A DNA stretch of 64,000 nt, from contig NZ_JAHDTI010000017.1 of assembly GCF_018531495.1 (NCBI RefSeq), positions 1 through 64,000 on the forward strand, read 5' to 3'. Shown here piece after piece: positions 31,291 through 38,694 of this stretch. The number at the start of each line of letters is the position of its first letter. Positions within the stretch are counted from its first letter, which is position 1. Position numbers and translations under genes: made by a program. The notes beneath the pieces were generated by a model that had not been told where the DNA came from, searched no databases, and saw only the letters and a program-made list of their open reading frames with translations. Source of the stretch: Nonomuraea sediminis (GTDB taxonomy: Bacteria; Actinomycetota; Actinomycetes; Streptosporangiales; Streptosporangiaceae).

Positions 31291-31640
31291 TCAGTTGATC
31301 TTTCCATTGATGTGGTCTCGCTGGGCGTCGATGCACTTGACGCAGACGCGGAGCAGGACGTACACGCCGTGACCAGCGCGCTTGGCCACGTCAAGCGCTG
31401 GCATCCCAGCGTCGAGCCAGAGCGAGACGGGCGCGTGCCGCAGATCGTACGGCCGGGCGGCGACCATCCGCAGCTACGCCATACTCCTCAACCCCCGAGA
31501 GCCGCCTCCTCCTCAGGACGAAGGGTCGCGTAGTAGACGCAGGCAAACAGCGCGCGAACCGCGCCTGCGCCCGACCTTGGCCACCGCATCAAGGAGGTCG
31601 CGTGCCGTTCGGCCACCACCGCCTCCTGCAGCGCGCCCCT
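31291..31640 (-). pseudogene. Tyrosine integrase remnant, frameshifted and deleted
   Basis: The C-terminal part (31291 to about 31470) reads RPYDLRHAPVSLWLDAGM and then GHGVYVLLRVCVKCIDAQ, where the catalytic tyrosine of the RxYAKC box has become cysteine. Further upstream in another frame is VRALFACVYYATLRPEEEAAL, the region around the first catalytic arginine, preceded in a third frame by ARDLLDAVAKVG. The segment between the two arginine boxes is missing. It is homologous to the stump at 1426-1686 and on the same strand. Confidence 0.8.
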
Positions 31641-32270
31641 GGAAGCCTCCCCCGAGCCTGAGCAGGCGGACCTCGTGCCAGCGGTTATCGCGGTGGGACC
31701 AGGGGCCGTACCTGCTGAGCTTGGGCGAGTCGATGAGGCGCGGGTAGGCAGCGTGCATACGCACGATGCCGCGCCCCATCGCGGGGGAGGCAGTAATGCT
31801 GGCACCGAGCACGCACCGTGAAGTTGGGGGCCTCATTTGATCGAACACACGGCAGTTCGACAGCGCTTTCGCCCGCGCCGTGGGGCGACGCCTCCTTCTC
31901 AATTGGCGCACCACTGGCGGGTCCGACGCCCGATCGCCGGGCTGTCTGCACCCGCCCAGCGTTGCAGGTGCTTGCATGGTGATGCGATTACTGGTGGTGC
32001 TCTGCCACAGCCGTGGTCAGTAATGCCCAGGCGACAGGGCGGGTTGCGGGCCTGTGTACGGGAAACGGCCGCCGCCGTTCGGCAGCGCGACAATGTCGAG
32101 AGGCGGGTACAGCGTGCGGCGATACGGGCGATCCTCCGTGAGGCCCACCAGCACACGCTCGACCGACCAGATCGCAATCGCCGCCGTCGCGGCTGCCGCA
32201 GTAGACCTGGAGCTCGCGGCCGCAATGCGCCTCGGATGTCAACCGGCCGCTGTCATGCGCGCATAGGAAA
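31641..32270. other. Degenerate region, no intact gene
   Basis: About 630 bases with no supported gene. Some of it may be the unrecognisable N-terminal half of the integrase remnant. Confidence 0.45.
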
Positions 32271-32588
32271 TCACAAGTAGTAGCCGAGGAAGGTGGCAAT
32301 GCTCACCCCTACCAGTGCGATTGCGGCTATACCGCTGAGTGCTGCGGCGTCCTGGTGGCCTGACCCGGCGGTTAGGGCGGCGAGCGTGCCCACAAAGGCT
32401 CCAGCGAAGAGCCAGATCACTCCGGCATTGTCCAGGTCAGCAGCCACAGCGATCACACAGAAGATCACCATGCCGCAGGTCAACACCATGGACAGGCATG
32501 CGCATCCAGCCTCAGCAGCTGGCGTGGCAGGGGGCGGATCCTCAACAGCGTCAGGGCCGGGAGAGGGAGGGTCCTCGGGGTGCATCAC
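32271..32588 (-). CDS. Small membrane protein, unknown function
   Basis: A 105-aa frame with a proline-rich N-terminus (PEDPPSPGPD) and three hydrophobic segments (near 30-48, 55-73 and 83-103) separated by short loops. The hydrophobic pattern is too regular for chance and the charge distribution fits a membrane protein. It starts at GTG 32588 or ATG 32585; no clear ribosome binding site is seen. It stands alone with no informative neighbours. Function unknown. Confidence 0.5.
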   Translation of the reverse strand: MMHPEDPPSPGPDAVEDPPPATPAAEAGCACLSMVLTCGMVIFCVIAVAADLDNAGVIWLFAGAFVGTLAALTAGSGHQDAAALSGIAAIALVGVSIATFLGYYL

Positions 32589-32880
32589 GCCACGTTAGCG
32601 CCTGACACGGAAAGTAATCTTGCCGCTAACTACGGCGACCCGGAGACAGGCTCCTATCAAGATCCCTGAATTAGCCCTCTGCACGAACGTGCCTCAGACC
32701 AACGCCAGGAATGAGCAGCTCACGCTAGAGACCGCACATAATCACGCCTGACAGGAGCAGGGCACTGTTTGTAAGTGGGATGTCGCCCTGATCATCCGGA
32801 GCAGGGTCGTAGAACCGACCGCCGCGACGATCGCGGTTCAGGCTAGGGCAATCGTCCGGTTTGGGCCTGCTAATCCGCAA

Positions 32881-33339
32881 TCACGCTCCTCGATGCTGCA
32901 GTCCGTCCCAGGACCATCGGGGGATCTGCAGGTCGTCTGGGACATCGTCGGCGGACTCGTGGTAGCGCGACATTGTCGTTGTGGTGGTCCAGGTGAAGTA
33001 GTCGTGCAATGCCTGGCGGAGTGGCTCGTCCGTGTTCAGGCCTACGTCTTCCAGGGCCTGGTCGAAGCACACGATTGCTCGATGGTTCATTTCCTCGTGT
33101 TCGCCGTTGCCGCTGTGGAGTCGGACGACTGATGTCTCGTTCCCGTAGATGCTGGAGTACGCGGTTGGTCCGCCGAGGGCCTCGGACCAGTAGGCGGCGA
33201 GTCGCTCGGTGTGTTGTGGGTGGAATCCGTGGCTGAATGCGTGGCTGACCACGTCGTCGGACATCACCCTTGAGTGCCACGCCTCGGCCAGGCGGAACAG
33301 GCCATGGCTGCCACCTGCGGCCTCGTACACGCTCTTCAT
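32881..33339 (-). CDS. Truncated haemoglobin (globin group II-like)
   Basis: A 152-aa globin. MKSVYEAAGGSHGLFRLAEAWH forms the A/B helices, a histidine-rich segment VSHAFSHGFHPQHTERLAAYW contains the proximal-side histidine region, and the tail LQIPRWSWDGL is characteristic of actinobacterial trHbO-like proteins. Length is typical for a 2-on-2 globin with a C-terminal extension. The family binds O2, NO or CO and is linked to nitric-oxide or redox protection. It is monocistronic, with its 5' end next to a region of unknown function. Confidence 0.85.
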   Translation of the reverse strand: MKSVYEAAGGSHGLFRLAEAWHSRVMSDDVVSHAFSHGFHPQHTERLAAYWSEALGGPTAYSSIYGNETSVVRLHSGNGEHEEMNHRAIVCFDQALEDVGLNTDEPLRQALHDYFTWTTTTTMSRYHESADDVPDDLQIPRWSWDGLQHRGA

Positions 33340-33509
33340 GCTTCTGAGGATGCCAGGGGTGGCGCAAGGACCACACGTGGTTCAGGTCGGCTGCTTCGGA
33401 GGCCCTCCGCAAGTGGTCACGGTTGAAGGCCACCGCAATGCTCCTGGCCCGAGCGGGGCCGCCACGTGTGGGATGGCGGAGGCCGCCGACAGCGCGGGGA
33501 TGATGCGTT

Positions 33510-34343
33510 TCAGGCTGGTGCTCGGACCCGACGGCTTCGGACGGCGTCGTTGTGGCTCCATACGAGGGGGCAGATGTCTTCCGGATGGGTGGGCGTATCG
33601 GCGGTGGCCAGGAGCTCGCGGCGGGAGATCTTGGCGACCGATACCTGCTGGTGGTAGTCGGTGAAGGTCTGTACCTCGCCGTCGGCGCGGCACAGTTCCC
33701 AGCGGGGACCGTGCAGTTCGGTGTAGGACATGCCGTGGTGTGAGTAGTCGCCCATGGTGGTCGTGTGGACAGCCCATTGGCGTAGGAGCGATGGTGAGGC
33801 GCGCAGGCTCAGCAGGTTGCCCTGCTGGGTGATCTCGGCTCTGCGGGCGTCGGGTTCGGGGTGGAAGTGGCGCCACCAGGTGCCGGCCGATCGCTGCGTG
33901 CGCCACTCGTGGGCGGCCAAGTCCAGGCCCCATGTGTGCCAGCGGATGGTCCCGGCTGGTGGGACCACAAGTCGGCTGAGTCGGTTTGCGGTTCGCGCGG
34001 GCAGGTGGGTCAGGTTGGCGGGGATCAGTGCGATGGGGTCGCCCGGTTCGGCGTCGAAAGGGTTCGGGTCGATGAAACGGCGGTCGATGAGGACGACGGT
34101 GCCGGGTTGCCGTTGGTAGGACAGGCCCCAGAGGAGGCGGCTGAGCAGGAGGGTGCCGTGCGGGTCGGAGAGGATGTGCCAGGTGTCGTGGTAGAAGTTC
34201 GTGGAGAATCGGGCCCGGGTCCCGGGGCGCAGAGTGATCAACCGGTAGTCCCGGCCATCCATGCGTACGAGGTTCCGATGGAGTTTGAGGCGATCACCGG
34301 CCTCACGGGCGTTGGACGGCCGCGGCTGCTTATGCTCTGGCAC
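33510..34343 (-). CDS. Hypothetical protein, 277 aa
   Basis: A soluble 277-aa protein starting at GTG 34343. It is rich in Trp, His and Arg: NFYHDTWHILSDPHGTLLLSRLLWGL near 50-75, IRWHTWGLDLAAHEW near 135, and GTWWRHFHPEPDARRAEI near 155. The N-terminus suggests a beta-rich cupin-like fold (LVVPPAGTIRW), but no metal-ligand set can be assigned. No signal peptide is present. I do not recognise the family. Codon bias is normal for the window, which supports a real gene. Confidence 0.6.
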   Translation of the reverse strand: MPEHKQPRPSNAREAGDRLKLHRNLVRMDGRDYRLITLRPGTRARFSTNFYHDTWHILSDPHGTLLLSRLLWGLSYQRQPGTVVLIDRRFIDPNPFDAEPGDPIALIPANLTHLPARTANRLSRLVVPPAGTIRWHTWGLDLAAHEWRTQRSAGTWWRHFHPEPDARRAEITQQGNLLSLRASPSLLRQWAVHTTTMGDYSHHGMSYTELHGPRWELCRADGEVQTFTDYHQQVSVAKISRRELLATADTPTHPEDICPLVWSHNDAVRSRRVRAPA

Positions 34344-34796
34344 GGTTCACCATGATTTTGCTCATGTCCTATGCAAGCGCGCTTCGTCTGGCGCTCTCAA
34401 CGCGATTTTCTGCCACCACTCAACGGCAGCGCCAAACTGGATGAGTGACTTCCACCGGTTCCTCCAGGGATGGGCACGCCCACTCGCCAGCCCTCTCCGC
34501 CGTAGATCAACCACAAGGTGAGGGATCAGCCGGCCCAGTGGAGTCGGCTGGATGGCCACGGCTAGGGCTGCTGCTTCTTGGCCAGGTTCTCCGGTACGGG
34601 GCAGCGGGTGCCGGGCCGTAACCCCGCTCCAATCATCTTCCCGGTGGAGAGCCCCAATGGAACGGCTCGCCTTTCGCGGGTAAAGCACCATGACTAATCT
34701 TTGATGACCATGTGATGCGGCCCGACGGGCTTCCGTGCTGGACAGCGGATACGCCCCCACCCGCACGAGCTATCTCGTGCTGCCTGGGGGAAGTCT
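34344..34796. other. Intergenic region, no gene seen
   Basis: About 450 bases. Short frames on both strands are interrupted and match nothing recognised. The GGGGGAAG site before the DUF2075 gene is at its right end. Confidence 0.45.
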
Positions 34797-36707
34797 GTGA
34801 CGGCGCTGCGGCTGTCTGTCGAGAACCTGCTCGCGTCTCCCAACGAGGCCGCCCTGGCGGAGGTGATCGCCGAGCACGTGCGCGCCACCACCGGCCGCCG
34901 CCCCTCGCCCTCGGAGATCAGGTCCTGGCAGCGCAGCCTGCCGGCCCTCGCCCGTGATCTGGCCGACGCGGGGCTGCACAGGGTCGAGATGCTCGTGGAG
35001 TACAAGCTGCCCCTGACCAGCAAGCGGGCCGACGTGGTCCTGGCCGGGGTGCATCCGCGGACGGGCGAGGACTCCTACGTCGTGGTCGAGCTCAAGCAGT
35101 GGAGCCGCGCCGAGCCGTCCGAGCTGGGCGAGCACCTGGTGATCGTCGACGGCATGCCGGGCGGCGAGCGGCTGCACCCGGCCGAGCAGGTGCGGCGTTA
35201 CTGCGAGTACCTGCGCGACTTCCTCGGGATCTTCCACGGCAAGGCCGACAACGTGTACGGCGCGGCGTACCTGCACAACGCCATGGACCTGGACGTCGAC
35301 GGGCTGGCGGAGCAGGTCAGGGACGAGCGCGGCCGGCTGTTCACCAAGCAGCGGCGCGGCGAGTTCCTGCGCTACCTGAGCGAGCGCCTGTCCGACAAGC
35401 CGGGCGCCGACGCGGCCGACCGTCTGTTGCGCAGCGCGGTCGCGCCGAGCAAGCAGCTCATGACCTACGCCGCCAAGGAGATCCGCGAGCGCGAGCAGTT
35501 CACCCTGCTCGACGGCCAGCAGGTCGCCTACGAGCTGGTCATGGGCGCCGTCGACCGGGCACGCCGCGCCGACTCCAAGCAGATCGTCATCGTCACCGGC
35601 GGCCCGGGCAGCGGCAAGAGCGTCATCGCGCTGTCCCTGCTCGGCGAGCTGTACAGGCAGGGCCGTACGGCGCTGCACGCCACCGGCTCGCAGTCCTTCA
35701 CCCAGACCATGCGCCGCTATCCCGGCCGGGGCAGCACCCGGATCAAGAACCTCTTCCGGTACTTCAACAGCTTCACCGACGCCGAGCAGAACGGCCTGGA
35801 CGTGCTGATCTGCGACGAAGCCCACCGCATCCGCGAAACCTCCACCAACCGCTTCACCCCCGCCGCCAGGCGCACGGGACGCAGCCAGCTCGACGAGTTG
35901 CTGTCCGCGGCGCGGGTGCCGGTCTTCCTGCTGGACGAACACCAGATGGTACGGCCGGGCGAACTCGGCACCGTGGCGAGCATCGAACGCTACGCCCGGG
36001 CGAAGGGGTACGACGTCCGCTTCGTCGCCCTCGACGAACAGTTCCGCTGCGGTGGCAGCCGCACGTACGAGCAGTGGGTGCTGCGCCTGCTGGGCCTGGC
36101 CGAGGGCGGGCCCACGGTCTGGGAGGGGGACGAGGACTTCGAGGTACGGGTCGCCGGCTCGCCGTACGAGCTCGAGGCCTTTCTGCGCGCGCAGGACGGG
36201 ACGGCGCGCATGACGGCCGGTTTCTGCTGGCCGTGGAGCGATCCGCGGCCCGACGACACCCTGGTCAACGACGTCGTCATCGGCGACTGGGCCCGGCCGT
36301 GGAACGTCAAGAAGGACCGCGCCGTGGGCGACCATCCGCCGAGCATGCTGTGGGCCAGCGAGCCGAACGGTTTCGGCCAGGTCGGCTGCATCTACACCGC
36401 CCAGGGCTTCGAGTACGACTGGAACGGGGTCATCCTGGGCCCCGACCTGACCGTCCGCGACGGACGGCTGGTCACGGTGCGCAACGAGAACAAGGATCCC
36501 GCCTTCATGAGCCGCAAGTCCGTCCCGGACAGTGACTTCGACCAACTGGTTCGGAACGTGTACAAGGTTCTGCTCACCCGCGGCATGCGGGGGACCGTGA
36601 TCTACGCGGTGGACCCCGAGCTACGGGACTTCCTCAGATCAGGCGGGCTGGTCCCAGATGTTGGGCGGCGTGGCGTCGTGGCGTACGACCGGCCAGTCGA
36701 GGGCTGA
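34797..36707 (+). CDS. DUF2075 (Schlafen-type) DNA/RNA helicase with N-terminal nuclease-like region
   Basis: A 636-aa protein. The N-terminal 130 residues contain LTSKRADVVLAG and SYVVVELKQWSRAEP, a D...ExK pattern like a PD-(D/E)XK nuclease. The DUF2075 ATPase follows: Walker A VTGGPGSGKS near 262, Walker B LICDEAHRIRE near 338, LLDEHQMV, DEQFRCGGS, then YTAQGFEYDWNGVILGPD and VYKVLLTRGMRG of the C-terminal helicase part. GTG 34797 has GGGGGAAG 4 nt upstream. The family is often found near defence genes but its role is uncertain. Its last 69 bases overlap the convergent ACT-domain gene. Confidence 0.88.
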   Translation: MTALRLSVENLLASPNEAALAEVIAEHVRATTGRRPSPSEIRSWQRSLPALARDLADAGLHRVEMLVEYKLPLTSKRADVVLAGVHPRTGEDSYVVVELKQWSRAEPSELGEHLVIVDGMPGGERLHPAEQVRRYCEYLRDFLGIFHGKADNVYGAAYLHNAMDLDVDGLAEQVRDERGRLFTKQRRGEFLRYLSERLSDKPGADAADRLLRSAVAPSKQLMTYAAKEIREREQFTLLDGQQVAYELVMGAVDRARRADSKQIVIVTGGPGSGKSVIALSLLGELYRQGRTALHATGSQSFTQTMRRYPGRGSTRIKNLFRYFNSFTDAEQNGLDVLICDEAHRIRETSTNRFTPAARRTGRSQLDELLSAARVPVFLLDEHQMVRPGELGTVASIERYARAKGYDVRFVALDEQFRCGGSRTYEQWVLRLLGLAEGGPTVWEGDEDFEVRVAGSPYELEAFLRAQDGTARMTAGFCWPWSDPRPDDTLVNDVVIGDWARPWNVKKDRAVGDHPPSMLWASEPNGFGQVGCIYTAQGFEYDWNGVILGPDLTVRDGRLVTVRNENKDPAFMSRKSVPDSDFDQLVRNVYKVLLTRGMRGTVIYAVDPELRDFLRSGGLVPDVGRRGVVAYDRPVEG

Positions 36708-37073
36708 GAGTGCGCTCTCCATGTCGTCGGTGGCGATGACGATCTTCACGCCGCCGAACGTGGTGTAGGCGAGTTCGATGTTGACGTTGGCGTCGGCGAG
36801 TTGGCGGGCCAGCTCGCCCAGCGTCCCCGGCCGGTCCTCGACGTTCACCACCAGGACGGGCCGCTCGTCGGCGATTCCCATTCCGGCGGCATCGAGAGCC
36901 TGCCTGCATCTGTCCACGCTCGCGTCGTCGACGAGGACGTGGACAAGGCCTTTTCCATCGCCGGTGAAGGCCGCGAACCCTTGGATGTTCACACCGAACT
37001 GCCCGGTGGCCTCCCCTAGCCGAGCGAGCTCACCGGGTTGATCGTTAAGAATCACCGTGATATCCGTCGACAT
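36639..37073 (-). CDS. Tandem ACT-domain protein
   Basis: A 144-aa protein with two ACT domains. The first begins TDITVILNDQPGELARLGEA with the typical strand-helix; the second is VLVVNVEDRPGTLGELARQLADAN with VNIELAYTTFGG. ACT domains bind small ligands, most often amino acids, and stand-alone tandem-ACT proteins are regulatory. There is no catalytic partner domain. It is convergent with the DUF2075 gene and overlaps its 3' end, so each message could affect the other. Confidence 0.85.
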   Translation of the reverse strand: MSTDITVILNDQPGELARLGEATGQFGVNIQGFAAFTGDGKGLVHVLVDDASVDRCRQALDAAGMGIADERPVLVVNVEDRPGTLGELARQLADANVNIELAYTTFGGVKIVIATDDMESALSALDWPVVRHDATPPNIWDQPA

Positions 37074-37372
37074 CTCACACCAATCGTCTCATTTGGCGCG
37101 TAATGCGACAATCCTTCGTCCAGTCATGGCATGTGTTGTTGCTTACGCGCCAGATGATGCGTTTGTCGCACGAGGTGAGATCGGACTTCGCTCCGACTGC
37201 CCTCTCCAGACCGAACGGTCACATCCTGGTCGCGACCAGGGCCGACGGGACTATGCGGCCCGTGTCGGGCGGCACGCTGTCGCAGGCCGAGTAAATGCAG
37301 GTATATCCCCAGCATGAGATGCGCGGGTTGAGCTCAGGCACCTCCCCGCCGCCGCTGGGGCGTGCTCGTACC
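37074..37372. other. Intergenic region, no gene seen
   Basis: No reading frame with coding character. It contains the promoter of the ACT gene at its left end. Confidence 0.5.
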
Positions 37373-37402
37373 GCGTCAGGCTCAGTGCGATGAGCCTGAC
37401 GC
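37373..37402. terminator. Perfect 12-bp hairpin after the coiled-coil gene
   Basis: GCGTCAGGCTCA (37373-37384) pairs with TGAGCCTGACGC (37391-37402) around a 6-nt loop, 20 nt beyond the stop codon of the minus-strand coiled-coil gene. Confidence 0.65.
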
Positions 37403-37422
37403 TGGATGGGGATTCTTTGGGG

Positions 37423-37695
37423 TTAGTTGATCGGTTCGGGTTCGAGAGGGTCGGGTTTCTGTTGCAGCTCGGACAGGATGGAGTTGAGCTGCTCGTTCAT
37501 GTGTCTTCGGAGGCCTGCCAACTCGTCGCTGAGGGCTCCGAGGTCCTGTCTTAGTTCGGTCCGCATCTCGGAGATGTCGGTCATCAGTTGGGCGATGCCG
37601 ATTACCGTGGCCATGCTGCTGTCGCCGGCACGAACGCTCCCTTCAAGCGTCTGCACCCGCGACAGCAGGTCGAGGATCTGCGCCTCTACGTCCAC
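37423..37695 (-). CDS. Small coiled-coil protein
   Basis: A 90-aa protein. I place the start at GTG 37695 because AAGGA lies 4 to 5 nt upstream; the frame extends to 37767 without a better signal. Residues 1-85 show heptad-like spacing of hydrophobic residues (AQILDLLSRVQTLEGSVRAG, then IAQLMTDISEMRTELRQDL) and a short acidic-proline tail PDPLEPEPIN. Probably a dimeric or oligomeric helical bundle. No enzymatic motif. Function unknown. Confidence 0.6.
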   Translation of the reverse strand: MDVEAQILDLLSRVQTLEGSVRAGDSSMATVIGIAQLMTDISEMRTELRQDLGALSDELAGLRRHMNEQLNSILSELQQKPDPLEPEPIN

Positions 37696-37877
37696 GTGTT
37701 CCTTCCTCTGTGGCACGAGGGAGGGGATCCCCGCCGCAGTCCCGCCGAGGCCCCATTGCGTGAGCACACAGTGACAGAAAGTAGGCTCCCGCGCAGGTCA
37801 TCGCCCCCAGCCAGGGCGTAGTTCTTTCTTCCGGCGTTCAAGTCCGTCCACCCCAGGGCGCGATCATGCGCCAAGTC

Positions 37878-37925
37878 TTGTCAGGCTAGATTGACACCGA
37901 TTCGCGTGTCAGTCTAGCCTGACAA
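37878..37925 (+). promoter_or_regulatory. 20-bp inverted-repeat operator overlapping a leaderless promoter
   Basis: Arms 37878-37897 and 37906-37925 match in 19 of 20 positions around an 8-nt spacer. Within the arms lie a TTGACA -35 (37891-37896) and TAGCCT -10 (37914-37919), 17 nt apart. Transcription would start at or next to the ATG at 37928, so the mRNA is likely leaderless and a repressor bound here would block the promoter. Confidence 0.75.
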
Positions 37926-37927
37926 AC

Positions 37928-38650
37928 ATGAAGACTCTGATCCCACCCAACCCGGCGCCAAGGCCGGGCTCCAAGGGCAGGCCGGCGAAGTGGTTACTGC
38001 GCTGCGGGGTAGTCGCAGGGCCGTTGTTCGTGGTCGCGTTTCTCATCGAGGGCGCCACGCGCGGCCACTACAACCCGCTACGTCATCCCGTCAGCTCGCT
38101 GGCACTCGGCGAGTACGGCTGGACCCAGACGGCGAACTTCATCGTCGCCGGACTCCTGACACTCGCCTTCGCATTCGGAGTACGGCAAGCACTCAAGGCG
38201 GAAGGCGGCACCACCCGAGGCACCCTGTGGGGACCGATCCTGGTAGGAGCCTGGGCCGTCATGCTCATCGGTGCAGGCATCTTCACCACCGACCCGGTCA
38301 GCGGCTATCCACCGGGAACCGCCGCCATGCGAGCGGAGTACACCAACCTGGCCGCAGAGCTGCACGACCTCATCTCCCTGCCAGGCTTCATCGCCCTCTT
38401 CGCGGCATGCATCGTCTTCGCCATCCGGTTCGCCCGACTACGACAGCCCAGCTGGGCCATCTACTCAGCACTCACCGGAGCGGCGTTCCTGACCACATTC
38501 ATCCTGGCCACCCTGGCCTTCAGCCAGAACCCATCGCTGGTCGCCTACGGCGGACTCTTCCAACGAATCGCGATTACCAGCGGATGGCTCTGGCTCACGC
38601 TGCTGGCAACACGGCTGCTGCGGCAGAGCCATGACACAAGGCCGGAGTGA
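37928..38650 (+). CDS. DUF998-family integral membrane protein
   Basis: A 240-aa membrane protein with six hydrophobic helices (near 25-43, 67-85, 100-120, 145-168, 178-198 and 210-230) and the DUF998-type block HYNPLRHPVSSLALGEYGW after the first helix. Members of this family have no established function. There is no Shine-Dalgarno sequence; the operator and promoter run right up to the ATG, which fits a leaderless transcript tightly controlled by a TetR-like repressor encoded elsewhere. The gene is followed by a strong terminator. Confidence 0.85.
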   Translation: MKTLIPPNPAPRPGSKGRPAKWLLRCGVVAGPLFVVAFLIEGATRGHYNPLRHPVSSLALGEYGWTQTANFIVAGLLTLAFAFGVRQALKAEGGTTRGTLWGPILVGAWAVMLIGAGIFTTDPVSGYPPGTAAMRAEYTNLAAELHDLISLPGFIALFAACIVFAIRFARLRQPSWAIYSALTGAAFLTTFILATLAFSQNPSLVAYGGLFQRIAITSGWLWLTLLATRLLRQSHDTRPE

Positions 38651-38652
38651 GG

Positions 38653-38688
38653 CCTGCTGACGGCCGGGGGTGCCCGGCCGTCAGCAGG
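38653..38688. terminator. Perfect 16-bp bidirectional terminator hairpin
   Basis: Arms 38653-38668 and 38673-38688 pair perfectly around GGTG, between the convergent DUF998 gene and the secreted hydrolase gene. Confidence 0.8.
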
Positions 38689-38694
38689 ATGCAT

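Noticed and set aside
34770-36545. 591-aa minus-strand open frame opposite the DUF2075 gene
   Set aside because: Shadow of high third-position GC; the plus strand has complete helicase motifs and a good ribosome site.
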